Origin: Proales similis
Lineage: Eukaryota > Rotifera > Eurotatoria > Ploima > Proalidae
Assembly (NCBI GenBank): GCA_019059635.1
Contig: JAGVRJ010000008.1
Coordinates: 1,116,001-1,180,000, forward strand
Direction: 5' to 3'
Length of the DNA: 64,000 bases
Shown in pieces: positions 1-11,831 of the stretch. The position numbers and the translations under genes were made by a program. Position 1 is the first letter of the stretch, and each line of letters begins with the position of its first letter. Under the pieces are notes generated by a model that searched no databases, was not told the origin of the DNA, and worked only from the letters and a program-made list of their open reading frames with translations.

Positions 1-1060
1 TTGACAAAACCCTAACTTAAGCTTATATTTTAACCTCCTGTAGGCTCATCTTTCTTTTGCCTCATATGATTTAACATGTTTTTATCTATAGAGACAGCTC
101 AACACGCAATGAAACGCCATATTCATGCTGTTCTTTGCCCTATGATAGATCTTAATGTCCTGTTTTGTGGAATTAAAATTTTTCGGCTTGACAAAACCCT
201 AACTTGAGCTTATATTTTGACCTCCTGTAGGGTCTTCTCTCTTCTTCCTCATATGATTTAACAGGTTTTTATATATAGAGACAGCTCAACACGCAGTGAA
301 ACGCAATAGTTATGCTGTACCTGACCCTTAAATAGATCTTAAGTTCCTGTTTTGTGAAAAAAAAATTTTTCGGCTTGACAAAACCATAACTTAAGCTTAT
401 ATTTTGACCTCCTGTAGGGTCTTCTCTCCTCTTCCTCATATGATTTAACAGGTTTTTATCTATAGAGAAAGCTTAACACGCAATGAAACGCCATACTCAT
501 GCTGTTCTTGGCCCTATAATAGATCTCAAATACCTGTTTTGCGGCATAAATATTTTTTCGGCTTGACAAAACCCTAACTTGAGCTCATATTTCACATCCT
601 ATAGGGTCTTCTCTCTTCTTCCTCATATGATTTAACAGGTTTTTATCGAAAGAGACAGCTCAACACGCAATTTCACGCTTATCAAACTCAGTTTTTAGCT
701 ATCAAGCCGATATTAAAAATTTGTTTTCAGGCGTAAGAATCATTTTGGCTTTACCAAACCATCACCTTACCTTTTATTTTGACCTTCGTTAGGTTCAGCT
801 CTCTTCTTCCTTAAAAATAAGCGCATGGTTTATCTACGTAGACAGCTCAACACGCAATGATACGCAAATCATATGCCTAAAGATTATAAATAAAAAGATA
901 TAAGATTAAAAGAGCGTGTTTTAAGGCAATAGAATTGTTTTGACTAAATAAAACCCCAACTTCACCCTAGATTTTAACCTCCGCTTGGCTTACTTATCTT
1001 CTTCAACATAGGGTTGTACATGTTTTATCCTAGGGTTACAGCTTAACAGTTACGGTTCAG
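1..1060. repeat. Tandem satellite, about 187-base unit, six copies
   Basis: The block TTGACAAAACC recurs at 1, 188, 375 and 563, and CCTCATATGA at 60, 247, 434 and 621, giving a period of 187-188 bases. A second conserved block, ACACGCAATGAAACGC, sits near the end of each unit. Copies 5 (from about 749) and 6 (from about 936) are recognisable but strongly diverged, so the array decays towards the gene-bearing side. The first copy begins exactly at the window edge, so the array probably continues to the left. No open reading frame is shared between copies. Confidence 0.9.
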
Positions 1061-2781
1061 AATTTATGTATGAACTTGATATGTTACAATTGGCTCACGA
1101 AGGAATAGCAAGACAAAGCTCGTGAGAAGTTAACTTAATGACACAAACCCTGGTTTAGCAATCCTTATTTACAAGCTACCAGTCGCGGTCAAGATGTTCG
1201 TCGGTGATAAGAATAATTCGGACTTACCGTTTAAAAATCATCGTCGTAAAGTATAATAATAGAGCTTGCTCATTTCATTTCTCAATTTTCTACATTTCTA
1301 GTGAAATTTTTAATTTATTAAACTAACTTACTTTTATAGCTTCTTCAGATAGCGACAGAACAAGATCTCTTGAACCTGAATGGCGGAAAACATTCACAAA
1401 AATGAGAGTTCACTTTAAAAAAAAATATGTCAACTACGCTCTTTTGGAAATGCGAAAAAACTTTAGTTCCAACCTTAAAATAAAATAAATCAAAATTAAG
1501 TAAAAAAAATAGCAGAATAAAATGTTTTTTAAAGAAAATTATAAATTAATTTTTTTTCAAGTGAATAAAAACTATTTGACCAATTTCAAATTTATTTAAA
1601 ATAAACAAAGTTAACTAAAACTTTACTTTATCTCGTAACGTTCGTATGGACGAATTTGACAAAATAACCATTGATTTTAAAATATTTCGCTTTTACTTGG
1701 CCTTTCGAAAAATATCATTTCATTGGTCAACAAATAGGCTAGAGGGGAAACCGTCTACCTCTGGATTTTTGTTGTGGGTCGCACAAAGCGATTCCCTTTG
1801 CGCAGCACAATGTAGCCGCTTTAATCGTAAGAACTTGAAAAGCGATGAGACACTCCATAAAATTTCCCTGAACCCGTAACCCTAAACAAATCTTTTCATG
1901 CTTATTTTTATGCTCTTAAATTTTAGTTATGGAGTTTCAGTCAAAAATTAAGGTCAATTCTATTTTTGTTTTTATTTATTTCAATTTTAAACCAAGATTT
2001 GTATTACAGCGTCGACTCTTAAAGTCAGAGTCTTACTGTGTCTACAGTTTTCATTTTTCTTGAGCCACTGCGTTTTAGTCTTGGCTCTCTCCTATCACTG
2101 AACTGATCCCTTTAACTGACCGGCTCCAAGCATTAAGTTCGTTATGCATTTTTATTTCATTTTCACAATCAGATTATTTTTGCTCTTATCTTTAGCAATT
2201 CCTTTTTTAATATTTTTACACAAAAGCTTAATTTTAGTAAATTTTGGCAATATTAGTGCGCGAATTATTTGAAAATTTTAGACCCCAAATTGCCCTTTGA
2301 AATTCAAATGTTATTAATTTCATGGCATTTTTTTAGTAATTTCCACAATATAGTTAGTAAATAAAAATTCAAAAATAAAGTTTGATACTTCAATATTGAG
2401 CATTGAGACCCGGCATTGAGACAAATAAATTGACTACATCATTTCACAATCCATGCGCTCATGTGTGTATATTCATTTTAACCCGTTTCTATCAGGCGAC
2501 TGGCTTACTTGCAAGTAAGTACTTTATGTTTCAAACATTGAGAGCATGCGTTCGTTAAACCTCATCTGCGAGCATTAATATGCTGCAGTGAGGCAGTAAA
2601 ATGAACTCTCTCGAAGACGAGTCGATTTGATTTTGTCCCTCCTTACCTTTCTTCCTGCACGCTCTCTCTCCCGCCCTCTCTTTTAATAACTGTTTTTTTC
2701 CATACTTTGCAATGTCCCTTTCTCTTTTTCAGATAAGGCTTTCTCGTCAGTAAGCCAAGGTCCCATGCCGTTTTTAAAAGA
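1061..2781. other. AT-rich non-coding region upstream of the zinc-finger gene
   Basis: No convincing coding exon is seen. The only open frame of note (1646-1879) has no recognisable motif and unremarkable composition. Pyrimidine-rich tracts near 2640-2730 immediately precede the zinc-finger gene and could be leader or promoter sequence. Confidence 0.5.
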
Positions 2782-5700
2782 ATGATGAATCATATTGGGA
2801 ATCTAGTCAATGCGGCCGCGGTGGTCACATTCATTTCGTCAAACAGCGAAACTCAGCAATCTGGAAGCGTTTCACAAAGCCGTTACAATTCGCAAGGTGC
2901 TCAAGCCCCTATAGTCACCTCGAGCTCTTCATGCCCATCTACCTCATCAACAACTTCACTTCCTCAAGCCATAAGTAACTGTGATTTACTTTCATCTGCT
3001 CAAGATGAAAATTTAAGTAAGCATTTTTGTTTTGCTATCAATAAAACAGGGAATTTATTATCTTAAAGGGAAATTAAATTCTTCGGTGAATACGATTTCA
3101 GTTGGGAATGTATCTTCAAAAACTGAAATCAGGACTCGAAGTCCTATTGGTTCAACTTTTGATCGTAAACCATCTCCAAGTTCCCAGGCTTCAGGAAGCT
3201 GCATCAATACAACTACATCCGGTGATAAACGTAAACAGCATAATTGTCCGTTCTGTGATCGTTCGTTTACCAGACCATATCGTTTGAACGATCATATATC
3301 ATTTAGCCATACAGATGAAGTAAGCCGCATTATTTTCTAAAAACTAAAAGTTTATGATTTGAATTTACCCTAAAGCGAAAATACATGTGTACTCTATGTT
3401 CCAAAAATTTCTCCTGCAAAGATAAACTTAAGCATCATGTTGATGTCAAACATGATAATAAGAAACCACATTCTAAGGCTTTGACCAAATACAAAAATAG
3501 TGAAGACTTAAGGTTAATTAAACAATTTAAACTTTTCCCCGTACTTTTTTGTTTAAAGGAATTTGAAACTAGATGCAGTCATCCAGGATGTAGTAAAGTA
3601 TTTGCAAACAAGTACAATGTTAAACGACACGTTGAAAATGTTCACTTAAAAATTGGTAGAAGAAAGCATGATATACCCACAAGCAATAACCAAAAACAGG
3701 AAAAGTCTTCCCCGATTTCTTTAGTTGGTTCGGTTACAAATATTTCCCATCCTTCTAACGAAGCACAGCGAAGAGTCATTAGTGAGCATGATATTAAATC
3801 AAATTCCGGCTCAATTATTGGAGATAATAACTTTGGACGTCCTATAACTCTCCTTGCAACCCCGAATGGTGTGGGTGGGCTAACAATTACTACCCTTAAT
3901 CCCCCACAACATCAACAGCTTTTATCCCACCCACTCAATGGACAGAATTCACAACATGTTTCTCATGGACATCAAATACAACTGGTGAATTCCTCATCCC
4001 AGCCTCATTCGATGGTTGGTCAAGCAAATATTCAAATCCATCATAGTCATCAAAGCGCTCCAAACGAAGCTAACCAATCTTTTATGTCTCTCACAAACGT
4101 ACCGGTTCAATTGTCGGCTTCAAATCGTCAACATGGTGTGCCTTTGATTGAAAATACCGATTCAATCAAAAGCGAGACTTACCGCTTTGGTTGTCTGGCC
4201 GGAATGGAAAGCAACGTTACAGCTTTGGATGAACACTCTGATTCTTACAGTTTGTGTGACTCTCATTTAAATAAAGAGCCTGGATGCAGTGAGACATTTG
4301 ATGAAACCATGAATTTAAGACGAAAATTACCTGATGAGTATTCTTCGGACTACGAAACGCCTACTTGTCATTCCAATAAAATTCACAAGAATAAGTCCAG
4401 TATAACAAGACCAAGCCTGAATACCGATCCATCTCAGCTAAGTGGAGATTTGGAAAGGAAAAAAGGTGCTCAATCGATTAAACCAGAAGAAGATGGCAAT
4501 GTCAACGAAGATGATGGAAAAAGTAAGTATTAGAAAAATTTAATTACAATGATATAAACAAATACTATTGGTTACAAATATATAGTTTATACATGTGCAC
4601 GCTGTCCAGAAATTTTCAACTCGTCCAATCAGCTTAGGAAACACGTCTCAGAAAAACACGAAAAAGGTTTCATTTTGTCTAATTTATGGGCCAGCTGAGT
4701 AATAGTAACTTAACGATTGACAAGCGACTTAGCTTTAATTCCCCTACATCCAACATCTCTGTAAATGATTACTGGCCGTCAGCTTAAATTTATAATATTT
4801 AAGAGTGCTCTTCCAGTGCACGGTCAATCTAGTTTCCGCCTTTTTATATATTTCTCATTTCCAACTCTGCAGCCATAACGAGGTTTAATTAGTTTCCTCA
4901 ATTGTTTTTTTTGTTTCATATTCACTCTCTTAACTTTCTCTGTTGATGTTAACACCTTACAGTATTTAAAACCAAAAAGCTGGATAATCACATAAGCAAG
5001 TGAGCAGCCGAAAATAAAAGAATTTCAACTTGATTGCCCTTTTGCCAATTCGGGACATAATAGATAATTTTACTTTTAATAAGGAGAATTTAATCACAAT
5101 TTCCCGATTAATTTTAAGTGTTTGGCTTACGTCTTAAGTTACTGTTATTGCTGCTTGCTTTCTTGATTTCTATTGCGACAAGAGTCTTCATTTAAAAACC
5201 AAACTTGAAGAATATGAGTGCGCCCTATGTCAGCTAAACTTCAACAATCGTTTTATGTTTCGAAAACATAAAAAATTCCATCTTAAAATTCAAGATTTAG
5301 AATCAGGTTATTTGTTAGCAATATGTGAACTAAAATAAGGGACTAATTTTTTTAATGTTCAGGGCAAACAGGATCTGATTTTGAGTTCTATGATGTTAAT
5401 AACATGTACAAACGCATCTTGGTCAAGTAAGAAACCAAGTGCTAATCATGAATAATGTTACACTATAGATGTCGGTATGTAATATTTATTGTCTAAGTTA
5501 ACTTTAATACTCTTGTAAATGACTGGTATACATAAATCACCTGTAAGGCGTCACTTAAAACCTGAATATGAATAGAATCTAAACTTGTATTAGGGTGGAG
5601 ATCTCTCGATTAAGTTAACTTAGCCGATAAATATTACACACTGCCATATCGTGTAAAAATAGCCTTCGCAAAAGTTTGCTAAAAAAAATGTTAATTTAAG

Positions 5701-5938
5701 TCGATATGAGCTATCTTCGGTCCAAATTTCGCTTAATAATATCTCAAGAGATGATCAAAGAAGAAAGAGCAGCTTGATTAATACTTATCCATCAAAATCT
5801 ATTGTTGAGAAGTTCAACTGCTGTGAATTTTGCAGAAAATGTTTTAGTGAACGCAAAAAACTTAACGCTCACAAAAAACTTTGTCCAGCTCATAAGATAA
5901 GCAATATACAAGAAAAAAAAAACAACCGAAAATGTTAA
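2782..5938 (+). CDS. Multi-exon C2H2 zinc-finger protein
   Basis: I see at least six fingers spread over short exons. The cysteine and histidine spacing is clear in the exon reaching 3319 (CPFCDRSF...H-H), in the exon from about 3378 (CTLCSKNF... and a CX4C finger starting CSHPGC), in a small exon near 4583-4666 (CARCPEIF...), in one near 5190-5308 (CALCQLNF...), and in the last exon before the stop at 5936 (CEFCRKCF..., whose last ligand is a cysteine). Introns are short GT-AG ones, for example 3017-3067. The exon to 4524 carries a long Ser/His/Gln-rich linker without fingers. It is probably a sequence-specific nucleic-acid-binding regulator in the nucleus; I cannot assign an orthologue. The stretch 3500-3560 stays in frame but may be a small intron. 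Junctions between 5300 and 5760 are uncertain. The stop lies 165 bases before RFC3. Confidence 0.75.
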
Positions 5939-6103
5939 AGTTTTTTTTGAATAATAAATCGCCCACCCTTCTCTTTCTTTTTTTATAGAGACATTTCAGT
6001 TCAGACCAATCAACGCACTGATTCGCGTTTGCTTGTCTGATATATATTACCCCGTAACTTGCATATGTGTAGACACGTTTGAAACTCGAAAAGTTGCGAA
6101 GCA

Positions 6104-7409
6104 ATGGCTCTTTGGTGTGATAAATACCGTCCTAAGGCGTTGCATTCATTAGATTTTAACAAAGAGCAAGCTGAGCAGCTAAAAAAACTGGTAATTCATA
6201 ATATCTCATCAATAAAATATATAAGATATATTCACTTCACTATTAAAATAAGGTTCATTCCGATGATTTTCCTCATTTATTAGTCTATGGCCCAAATGGT
6301 TCTGGTAAAAAAACAAGGATCATGTGCATACTACGTGAACTATATGGTAGTAATGTGGAAAAACTGCGTATCGAAAGGCAACAGTTTGATACACCATCAA
6401 AAAAAAGCATTGAAATTACAACTTTGGCTAGCAATTTTCACATTGAAGTAAATGCCAGTGATGCAGGAATTTATGATAGGGTAGTTGTCCAAGAACTTAT
6501 AAAAAACATAGCACAAACCAATCAGCTGGATGCAAGCGTTCAAAAAAGCTTTAAAGGTAGTTAAATGATCTTCTGCTCAACATTGGCTTAGAAAACATTT
6601 GATTCATAGTCGTAGTCCTTACTGAAGTTGACAAACTAACAAAAGATGCCCAGCATGCGCTCAGACGGACAATGGAAAAATACATGTCCACTTGTAGATT
6701 GATTTTGAGTTGTAGCTCAACCAGCCGCGTTATACCACCTATAAGGAGTAGATGCCTTTCAATACGAGTTAAAGCACCAAATCAGGAAAACATCGCATCA
6801 ATTATCAAACAAACATGTAAATTAGAAGGCAAGCTTGTTTATTATTCAACTCGGAATAAAAAAGCCGATTTACTTTACTTAATAATTCACTTCAGGAATT
6901 TCTATTCCAAGTGAGCTTTTAAATAAGATCATTGGGAAGTCAAATCGAAATCTGAGGCGGGCTTTGCTTATGTGTGAGACGGCCTACGTAGCTCGCTACC
7001 CTTTCACAGTTGATCAAGAAATAAATGAGCCAGACTGGGAGCTTTTTATACGTGACATAGCTCGTTTAATTTCTCAAGAGCAATCGGTTGAAAGAATTGC
7101 ACAAATACGAGACCGATTGTATGAGCTACTATGTCATTGCATTCCAGCCGATACAATATTCCGAGTGAGCTAAAACTTGCATATTGAATAAATTTGCTTA
7201 ATAATTTATTTTCTTATAAGAGCCTACTTAAGGAATTACTTACAGTTTGCGACGAGCAATTTAAACCTGATGTAGTTTCGATTGCTGCCGATTTAGAACA
7301 TCAAATGAACCTAGGCGACAAGCAAATTTTCTATCTAGAGGCTTTTGTAGTTCGATTCATGGCTTTATATAAAAAGTATTTAGAAAAGAGTTTGATCAAC
7401 TGCTTTTGA
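6104..7409 (+). CDS. RFC3: Replication factor C subunit 3
   Basis: This is a subunit of the RFC clamp loader, which opens PCNA and loads it at primer-template junctions. Five exons join in frame: 6104-6190, 6253-6556, 6610-6828, 6896-7164 and 7221-7409. The product begins [10 protein letters not shown], the usual RFC3 start, followed by the P-loop region [14 protein letters not shown], the RFC3-typical segment CILRELYG...EKLRIE, the Walker B-like [22 protein letters not shown], and the sensor region [23 protein letters not shown]. The collar domain ends in [14 protein letters not shown]-like sequence, as in other RFC3 proteins. The P-loop GPNGSGKK has the Lys expected of an ATP-binding subunit. 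The length matches the family. Exon 3 uses a GC donor (listed separately). It lies between the zinc-finger gene and TIM8 on the same strand. Confidence 0.95.
6829..6895 (+). other. RFC3: GC-AG intron in RFC3
   Basis: The donor reads AAG|GCAAGC and the acceptor TTCAG|GA. Joining 6828 to 6896 gives Gly-Ile-Ser-Ile-Pro, which matches the position of Gly-Leu-Asn-Leu-Pro in vertebrate RFC3, and no GT donor nearby keeps the frame. The donor has the strong flanking consensus typical of GC introns. Confidence 0.85.
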
Positions 7410-7621
7410 GATTGAATATAAAATTAAGCATTGAGCACTAAGGATTCATCAAAGAATTTTTGTGATTTCATAATATATAATATTTCGAAATAAATTTTTC
7501 AAATTTTTTACACCAATGTTAAAAATATTAACAAGCCTGTAATGTAGCTTGAAAATGCACAAATATTTTCTCGAGAAATTGATAAAAGATAATTGATAAA
7601 AGTTTTGGTTTTCTTCGAAAA

Positions 7622-7978
7622 ATGAGCAACCCTCTCGAGAATGATCCTGAATTGATGCGATTTGTGACAGAGATTGAGCAAACGCAGAGACTTAAGAAAA
7701 CAGTCGAAAAAATAACAAGCGAATGCTGGGATTTATGTATTCACAACCCAAACATGTCAAAGATGGATTATAAAAGTGAATCATGTTTGGCAAATTGTGT
7801 TGAGCGGTTTATTGACACAAACAAGTATATTGTAGACGCTTTTTCCAGTCGTTTATCAAGCCAACCCGCACAAAATTACACCTCTTTTGGGGAAAATGAA
7901 TTTGTGCTTGAGGATAAATTTGGTGTTGAAAAAAAGGTACCAGAATCCGAGAAGAAAAACGGTTTTAAGTTTTGGTAG
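7622..7978 (+). CDS. TIMM8: Mitochondrial small Tim chaperone TIM8
   Basis: TIM8 is an intermembrane-space chaperone that, with TIM13, escorts hydrophobic inner- and outer-membrane precursors. The 118-residue single-exon product has the twin CX3C signature (CWDLC near residues 37-41 and CLANC near 57-61), followed directly by VERFIDT, which is diagnostic of TIM8 among small Tims. No presequence is present, as expected for this family. It is longer than usual: about 30 residues after the core, rich in Phe, Glu and Lys, form a C-terminal extension I do not recognise. An AATAAA follows the stop within 30 bases, and the gene converges with RAD6 on the other strand. Confidence 0.93.
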   Translation: MSNPLENDPELMRFVTEIEQTQRLKKTVEKITSECWDLCIHNPNMSKMDYKSESCLANCVERFIDTNKYIVDAFSSRLSSQPAQNYTSFGENEFVLEDKFGVEKKVPESEKKNGFKFW

Positions 7979-8158
7979 ACTACCAATTTATTACAAAATA
8001 AAGTTTCTTTCTCATTCATCAGGAATATTATTTGCTTTATTTTGATTTTGATTTGCTCGAATTAAATTTAATCCGACTTTTTATCCATTTTCAATGTTGA
8101 ATTTTGACAATATAAAATTTTTTTAAAAGTCTCATGGGAGTTTGCTCATAATCTGCTA

Positions 8159-8293
8159 TTAGATCATTTCGTAAATCCAACTCATTTCAACAATTTTCTT
8201 TACTTTCTTGCGGTATTCATGGACATTCGCCTGAAATAAATTTGCAGCCTCATTATTTGCTGGTGAATTTGGATTAGGCTCATCAAGTAATGA
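8159..8293 (-). CDS. UBE2A: Alternative last exon of the RAD6/UBE2A gene
   Basis: A second, downstream version of the last RAD6 exon begins after a good acceptor (TTCTGTCTAG) and runs 44 codons to a TAA. It starts [20 protein letters not shown], so it would splice in phase 0 from the same donor at 9016, giving a 154-residue E2. It differs from the proximal exon at many positions ([15 protein letters not shown] for [15 protein letters not shown]) and ends in a short tail, IYEMI, instead of the acidic tail. Frame, length and the conserved Trp are intact, which argues for a functional alternative exon rather than debris. Minus-strand AATAAA signals lie near 8037-8042. Confidence 0.88.
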   Translation of the reverse strand, partial: SLLDEPNPNSPANNEAANLFQANVHEYRKKVKKIVEMSWIYEMI

Positions 8294-8677
8294 CTAGACA
8301 GAAGCTTATATATTATAATCAATAAGTTAAAGCGGAAACAACAACAATAAATAGAAAAAAATAAGCTTTGAAAATTTTAGACTAATTTTTTGTATTTTAT
8401 TTTCATTGAGAAAGCGTCCCATTAAAGAAAATTTCCAAAGTGATTTTAAATATTCAGAGAAGAAAAAGAAGCACGAATAGTTTCTATTTTTACACGGTGA
8501 GAGAGCCCAGCCTACAAGTCCTTAAAAGGTAGCTCTCCTGTATAGTAGTTAATTAATAATTGACTCGCTATCTAGGATAATGGGAAAACTTTCGTTTTAA
8601 GATATCTCTTATAAATAAAGCGATGAGTGACGAAAAAGGGATTTCAGATTTGAGTGATGCTCATGAATAGAAATATC

Positions 8678-9399
8678 TTATACAACTTCTTTATTCGAAT
8701 CAATTTCTTCATCTGAGTCATCAAGCCAGCTTTCTTGAACTATTTGCTGAACTCGCTTTTCATACTCGCGTTTATTTTCTCTAAATAGTTGTGCCGCTTC
8801 ATTGTTTGCCGGGCTATTTGGATTCGGGTCATGTAGAAGAGACTTAAACAAATAAAAAAATGAATGAAAATTTTAATTATTAATTTTTAAAAATATATTG
8901 GTATTGGCGAAAAAGGAAGCGCATTATAATTTTTTTTTATTGCTTACTCATCGATTTTATTATTTATATTTATTTAGTTGTTGTTGTTCCGCTCAAATTC
9001 AATAAAATTCACTCACCTGAATAGAAGTTAAAATAGCTGAGACATCATAGGTTGGGCTCCATCTGTTTTGCAAGATATCCAAACATATTCCTCCATCAGC
9101 ATAAACATTCGGATGAAACATTTTTGATACAAATCGTACTGTTGGTGGTTTATTAGGATATTCTTCGGTAAAAACAAGAGTCAGCTTAAAAGTTCCGTCT
9201 TCGAACGGGGTATCATGAGGTCTTTAAAACATGATTTTGAATAGCGCTTTGATAGTTTATGCTTTATATTCTACCCAAAAATTACTGCGTTCCAGAGCAT
9301 TATATTATTATCCGTAGGTGCCCCGCTGACTCCTACTGGTGGATCATCTTGAAGGCGTTTAAAATCTCGCATGAGCCTTCTACGTGCCGGTGTTGACAT
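8678..9399 (-). CDS. UBE2A: RAD6/UBE2A-type ubiquitin-conjugating enzyme, proximal isoform
   Basis: This is the E2 enzyme that, with RAD18 or BRE1-type E3s, ubiquitylates PCNA and histone H2B. Exons on the minus strand are 9399-9275, 9221-9017 and 8842-8678, encoding 164 residues. The start [17 protein letters not shown] is nearly identical to other RAD6 proteins. The HPN motif ([10 protein letters not shown]) precedes the catalytic Cys88 in [16 protein letters not shown]. The last exon ends with QESW followed by an acidic tail ([14 protein letters not shown]), longer than in vertebrate UBE2A and reminiscent of the acidic tail of yeast Rad6. A minus-strand AATAAA near 8397-8402 could terminate this isoform. 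The gene is divergent from TTC29, about 480 bases apart. Confidence 0.95.
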
Positions 9400-9880
9400 T
9401 TTTCAAATCTAAAAGTGATAATTTTTGAAAATCTTAACAGCGTTTAGTCATTCGACTTAACTCCATTTGCTCTAACTAAACAAATGCTTTCTATTCACAG
9501 GCTAGTCGGGTACTCATATAATTATGAAAAATTATGCGTTCGTTTACAAAATCTTTCACATGATCTTTCACCGAGTCTACACATATTTTCTGATCTCTTG
9601 CCAGACTTACCCAAGTTAGAACTAAGTCGGTCATAGTCATCCGATTGTTAGACCTATTTTATCAGAAATTAACGTGAATCCCATTTGCAATAACATTCTT
9701 CTTTCAGGTTTTATCTTCCCTTTTACTGATAAAGTGCAAAACAAGATGAACATTTAGAAAAGCAACGACTCGACTAGTTGCCATAGCCACAAAAATTGGT
9801 TACAGCGAATAATTGGAAATAAGGCTTTACGAAAGATTAAAGAATTTTAAAAGAAAACGTTTATTGATTTTACTTATCAA

Positions 9881-11831
9881 ATGTCTGCCATTCAAGCATC
9901 TTTAAAGAAAGAGCTTCCGAGTAGATGGAAGGAACCTGAAAAACCAGTTTTTAAACCCGTAAAACTATGAACATTTTTAAAAATTCTCAATTAATTTAAT
10001 TAATATTAGAATATTCTGGAAAATCAAGAGAGGAAAGCCGCTCTTTTGATTCACAAAAAGCAATCTGATCTTAACAGATATGAAGTGCAAAAGTAAGGGA
10101 TTATGGTTTATGATTAGTAGACTGAGTTTTCTCCTCGAAAACTTTCCAAGCCTAAAGAATAGTTTAAAAAAAAAACTCTGTTTGGACATGCTAGTTTGTG
10201 GCTACCACAAATCTTTCAGAGAGCTTGAGCAATTGCTTAAACTTCAAATCGAACATCGCTATAAGCTTGGCTCAGAACATCCTATATGGGACCAACCACT
10301 TTTGGATCAAGAACCCGATAAGCTTGAATATTTATGCCAAAAACTGAATCGAGCTGAGGAGCATGAGCGACTTTGTAAATGAATCTAAATAATCATCATA
10401 GACCGTCGTCAGTCTAATTCTAACCACTAAAAAGCCAATTTTATTGGGTTATTTGAGCAAACTCAGGACTTGGGGAATTACTTCTTGCTTAACAACACAG
10501 AATGGCTCTCCGATTATTTTTTCGAAAAATGTGTAAAAGTTGCTGAGAAGAATAATTTGGATCCAATATTTCAAGCTGAGGCTCATCTTTTATGGGCTTT
10601 CGCCTTGGAACGCCAAAGTAAGCTATCAATTGTTCTATCTTTAAAACAAAAACTCTAACACAAATTTGCAGCAAGAGATTACTCAGCGAGTACAGATACT
10701 ATACAAAGTAAATACCTTAGAACCTTAGAACCATTTTATATTTTCTTCGGACTTAGATCAAGCCATGTTTAATTACTTTTTTAAATAGAATCGCTTTTCA
10801 AGGCAATGAATAATTTAGAAAAAGTCTATAAACTGAGCAGGAAGCATCAAAAGCCGTTAAGAGAAAATAACAATGATTTCTCTTCTGAACAAATTACGAA
10901 GCTTCAAGAAATCAATTCGAAATTTGTAGAACCCGAGTTTCGCTTCCTGCTTGACCGAAATCAATTCAATTTAGCTTGTATTCATCTTCAAAGAGTTTAT
11001 AGAACGATTGCCGACCGCTTCTCTACAGAATTGATCGGGAAAATTCAATACCTTCAAAAAGCTCTTAAAGTCTGTAAGGACGGTGAGTTATCTAATCAGC
11101 TTTTAAATTATGAAAACTAAACTCAAGCTCCTATCAGGTAATTTAAGATCGATCGAAGCACGAGTAGCATACCAACTCGGCCAAGAATTGGCGAATAACA
11201 ACCAGATAGAGCTTGCAATGGAAAATTTTTCAATGAGCCTTGAGATTTCTAAAAGCCAAAAAGACCATTCTAACTTGGCAGCTTGTTCGGAGGCATTGGC
11301 AAAATGCCATCAAAAGTGAGTGCGCAACATTTTAATTCTAATTTCTAATTTTCATTGGCTTTAATCCTCAAAATCTACCAATTATCAATCAATTTGACTA
11401 AGACACGGGAATCATCTTCAAAGTATTCAATACCTAGAAAGTTGCTTGCAAGAACTTTCAAATCAAAACGCTGCCCAACAAATTGTACGAATTAACAACG
11501 CCCTAGTCAGTATCTATAACTTGCAGGTAAATAGAGCAGACGAAAAAATCGATTAAAGGCTTTTACCTTCGGTTCGTTATAGGGCAAATATGAAAAAGCC
11601 ATCGAATATGCAGAAAAAGCGTTAGATTTTTCGAAATCGCTTGAGGCAGAAAACCAAATAAAACTAAGCGAAATAAGTCGAGTGTGGCTGGGCATTTCAA
11701 GAGCAAACAAATTTTTGCCGCACTTAAACCAGGAAGTAGAATTGGGCCAGCGCTTCAATATCGAGACATTGCTGACGTGGAAATACAGTCAAAAACGGGA
11801 ACAAAATCTACTCAACCATCAGTTTAATTAA
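9881..11831 (+). CDS. TTC29: Tetratricopeptide repeat protein 29
   Basis: TTC29 is a TPR protein of motile cilia and sperm flagella, linked to axonemal dynein/IFT. About nine short exons join in frame from ATG 9881 (first exon 9881-9958, second starting NILENQERK) to TAA 11829-11831. Diagnostic segments are LCLDMLVCGYHKSFRELEQL and EQPDKLEYL-type sequence (EPDKLEYLCQKLNRAEEHER), both matching vertebrate TTC29, then helix-turn-helix pairs such as GKYEKAIEYAEKALDFSK near the end and LLTWKYSQ in the last exon. Introns are about 50-110 bases. Small exons near 10670-10710 and 10790 are assigned by frame only. Its presence implies the organism builds motile cilia or flagella. Confidence 0.9.

Noticed and set aside
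1-1060. Telomere-like ACCCTAAC words in the satellite
   Set aside because: The word occurs only once per 187-base unit and not in tandem, so it is not a telomeric repeat.
1646-1879. 77-codon plus-strand frame next to the satellite
   Set aside because: No motif or splice context, and composition like surrounding non-coding DNA.
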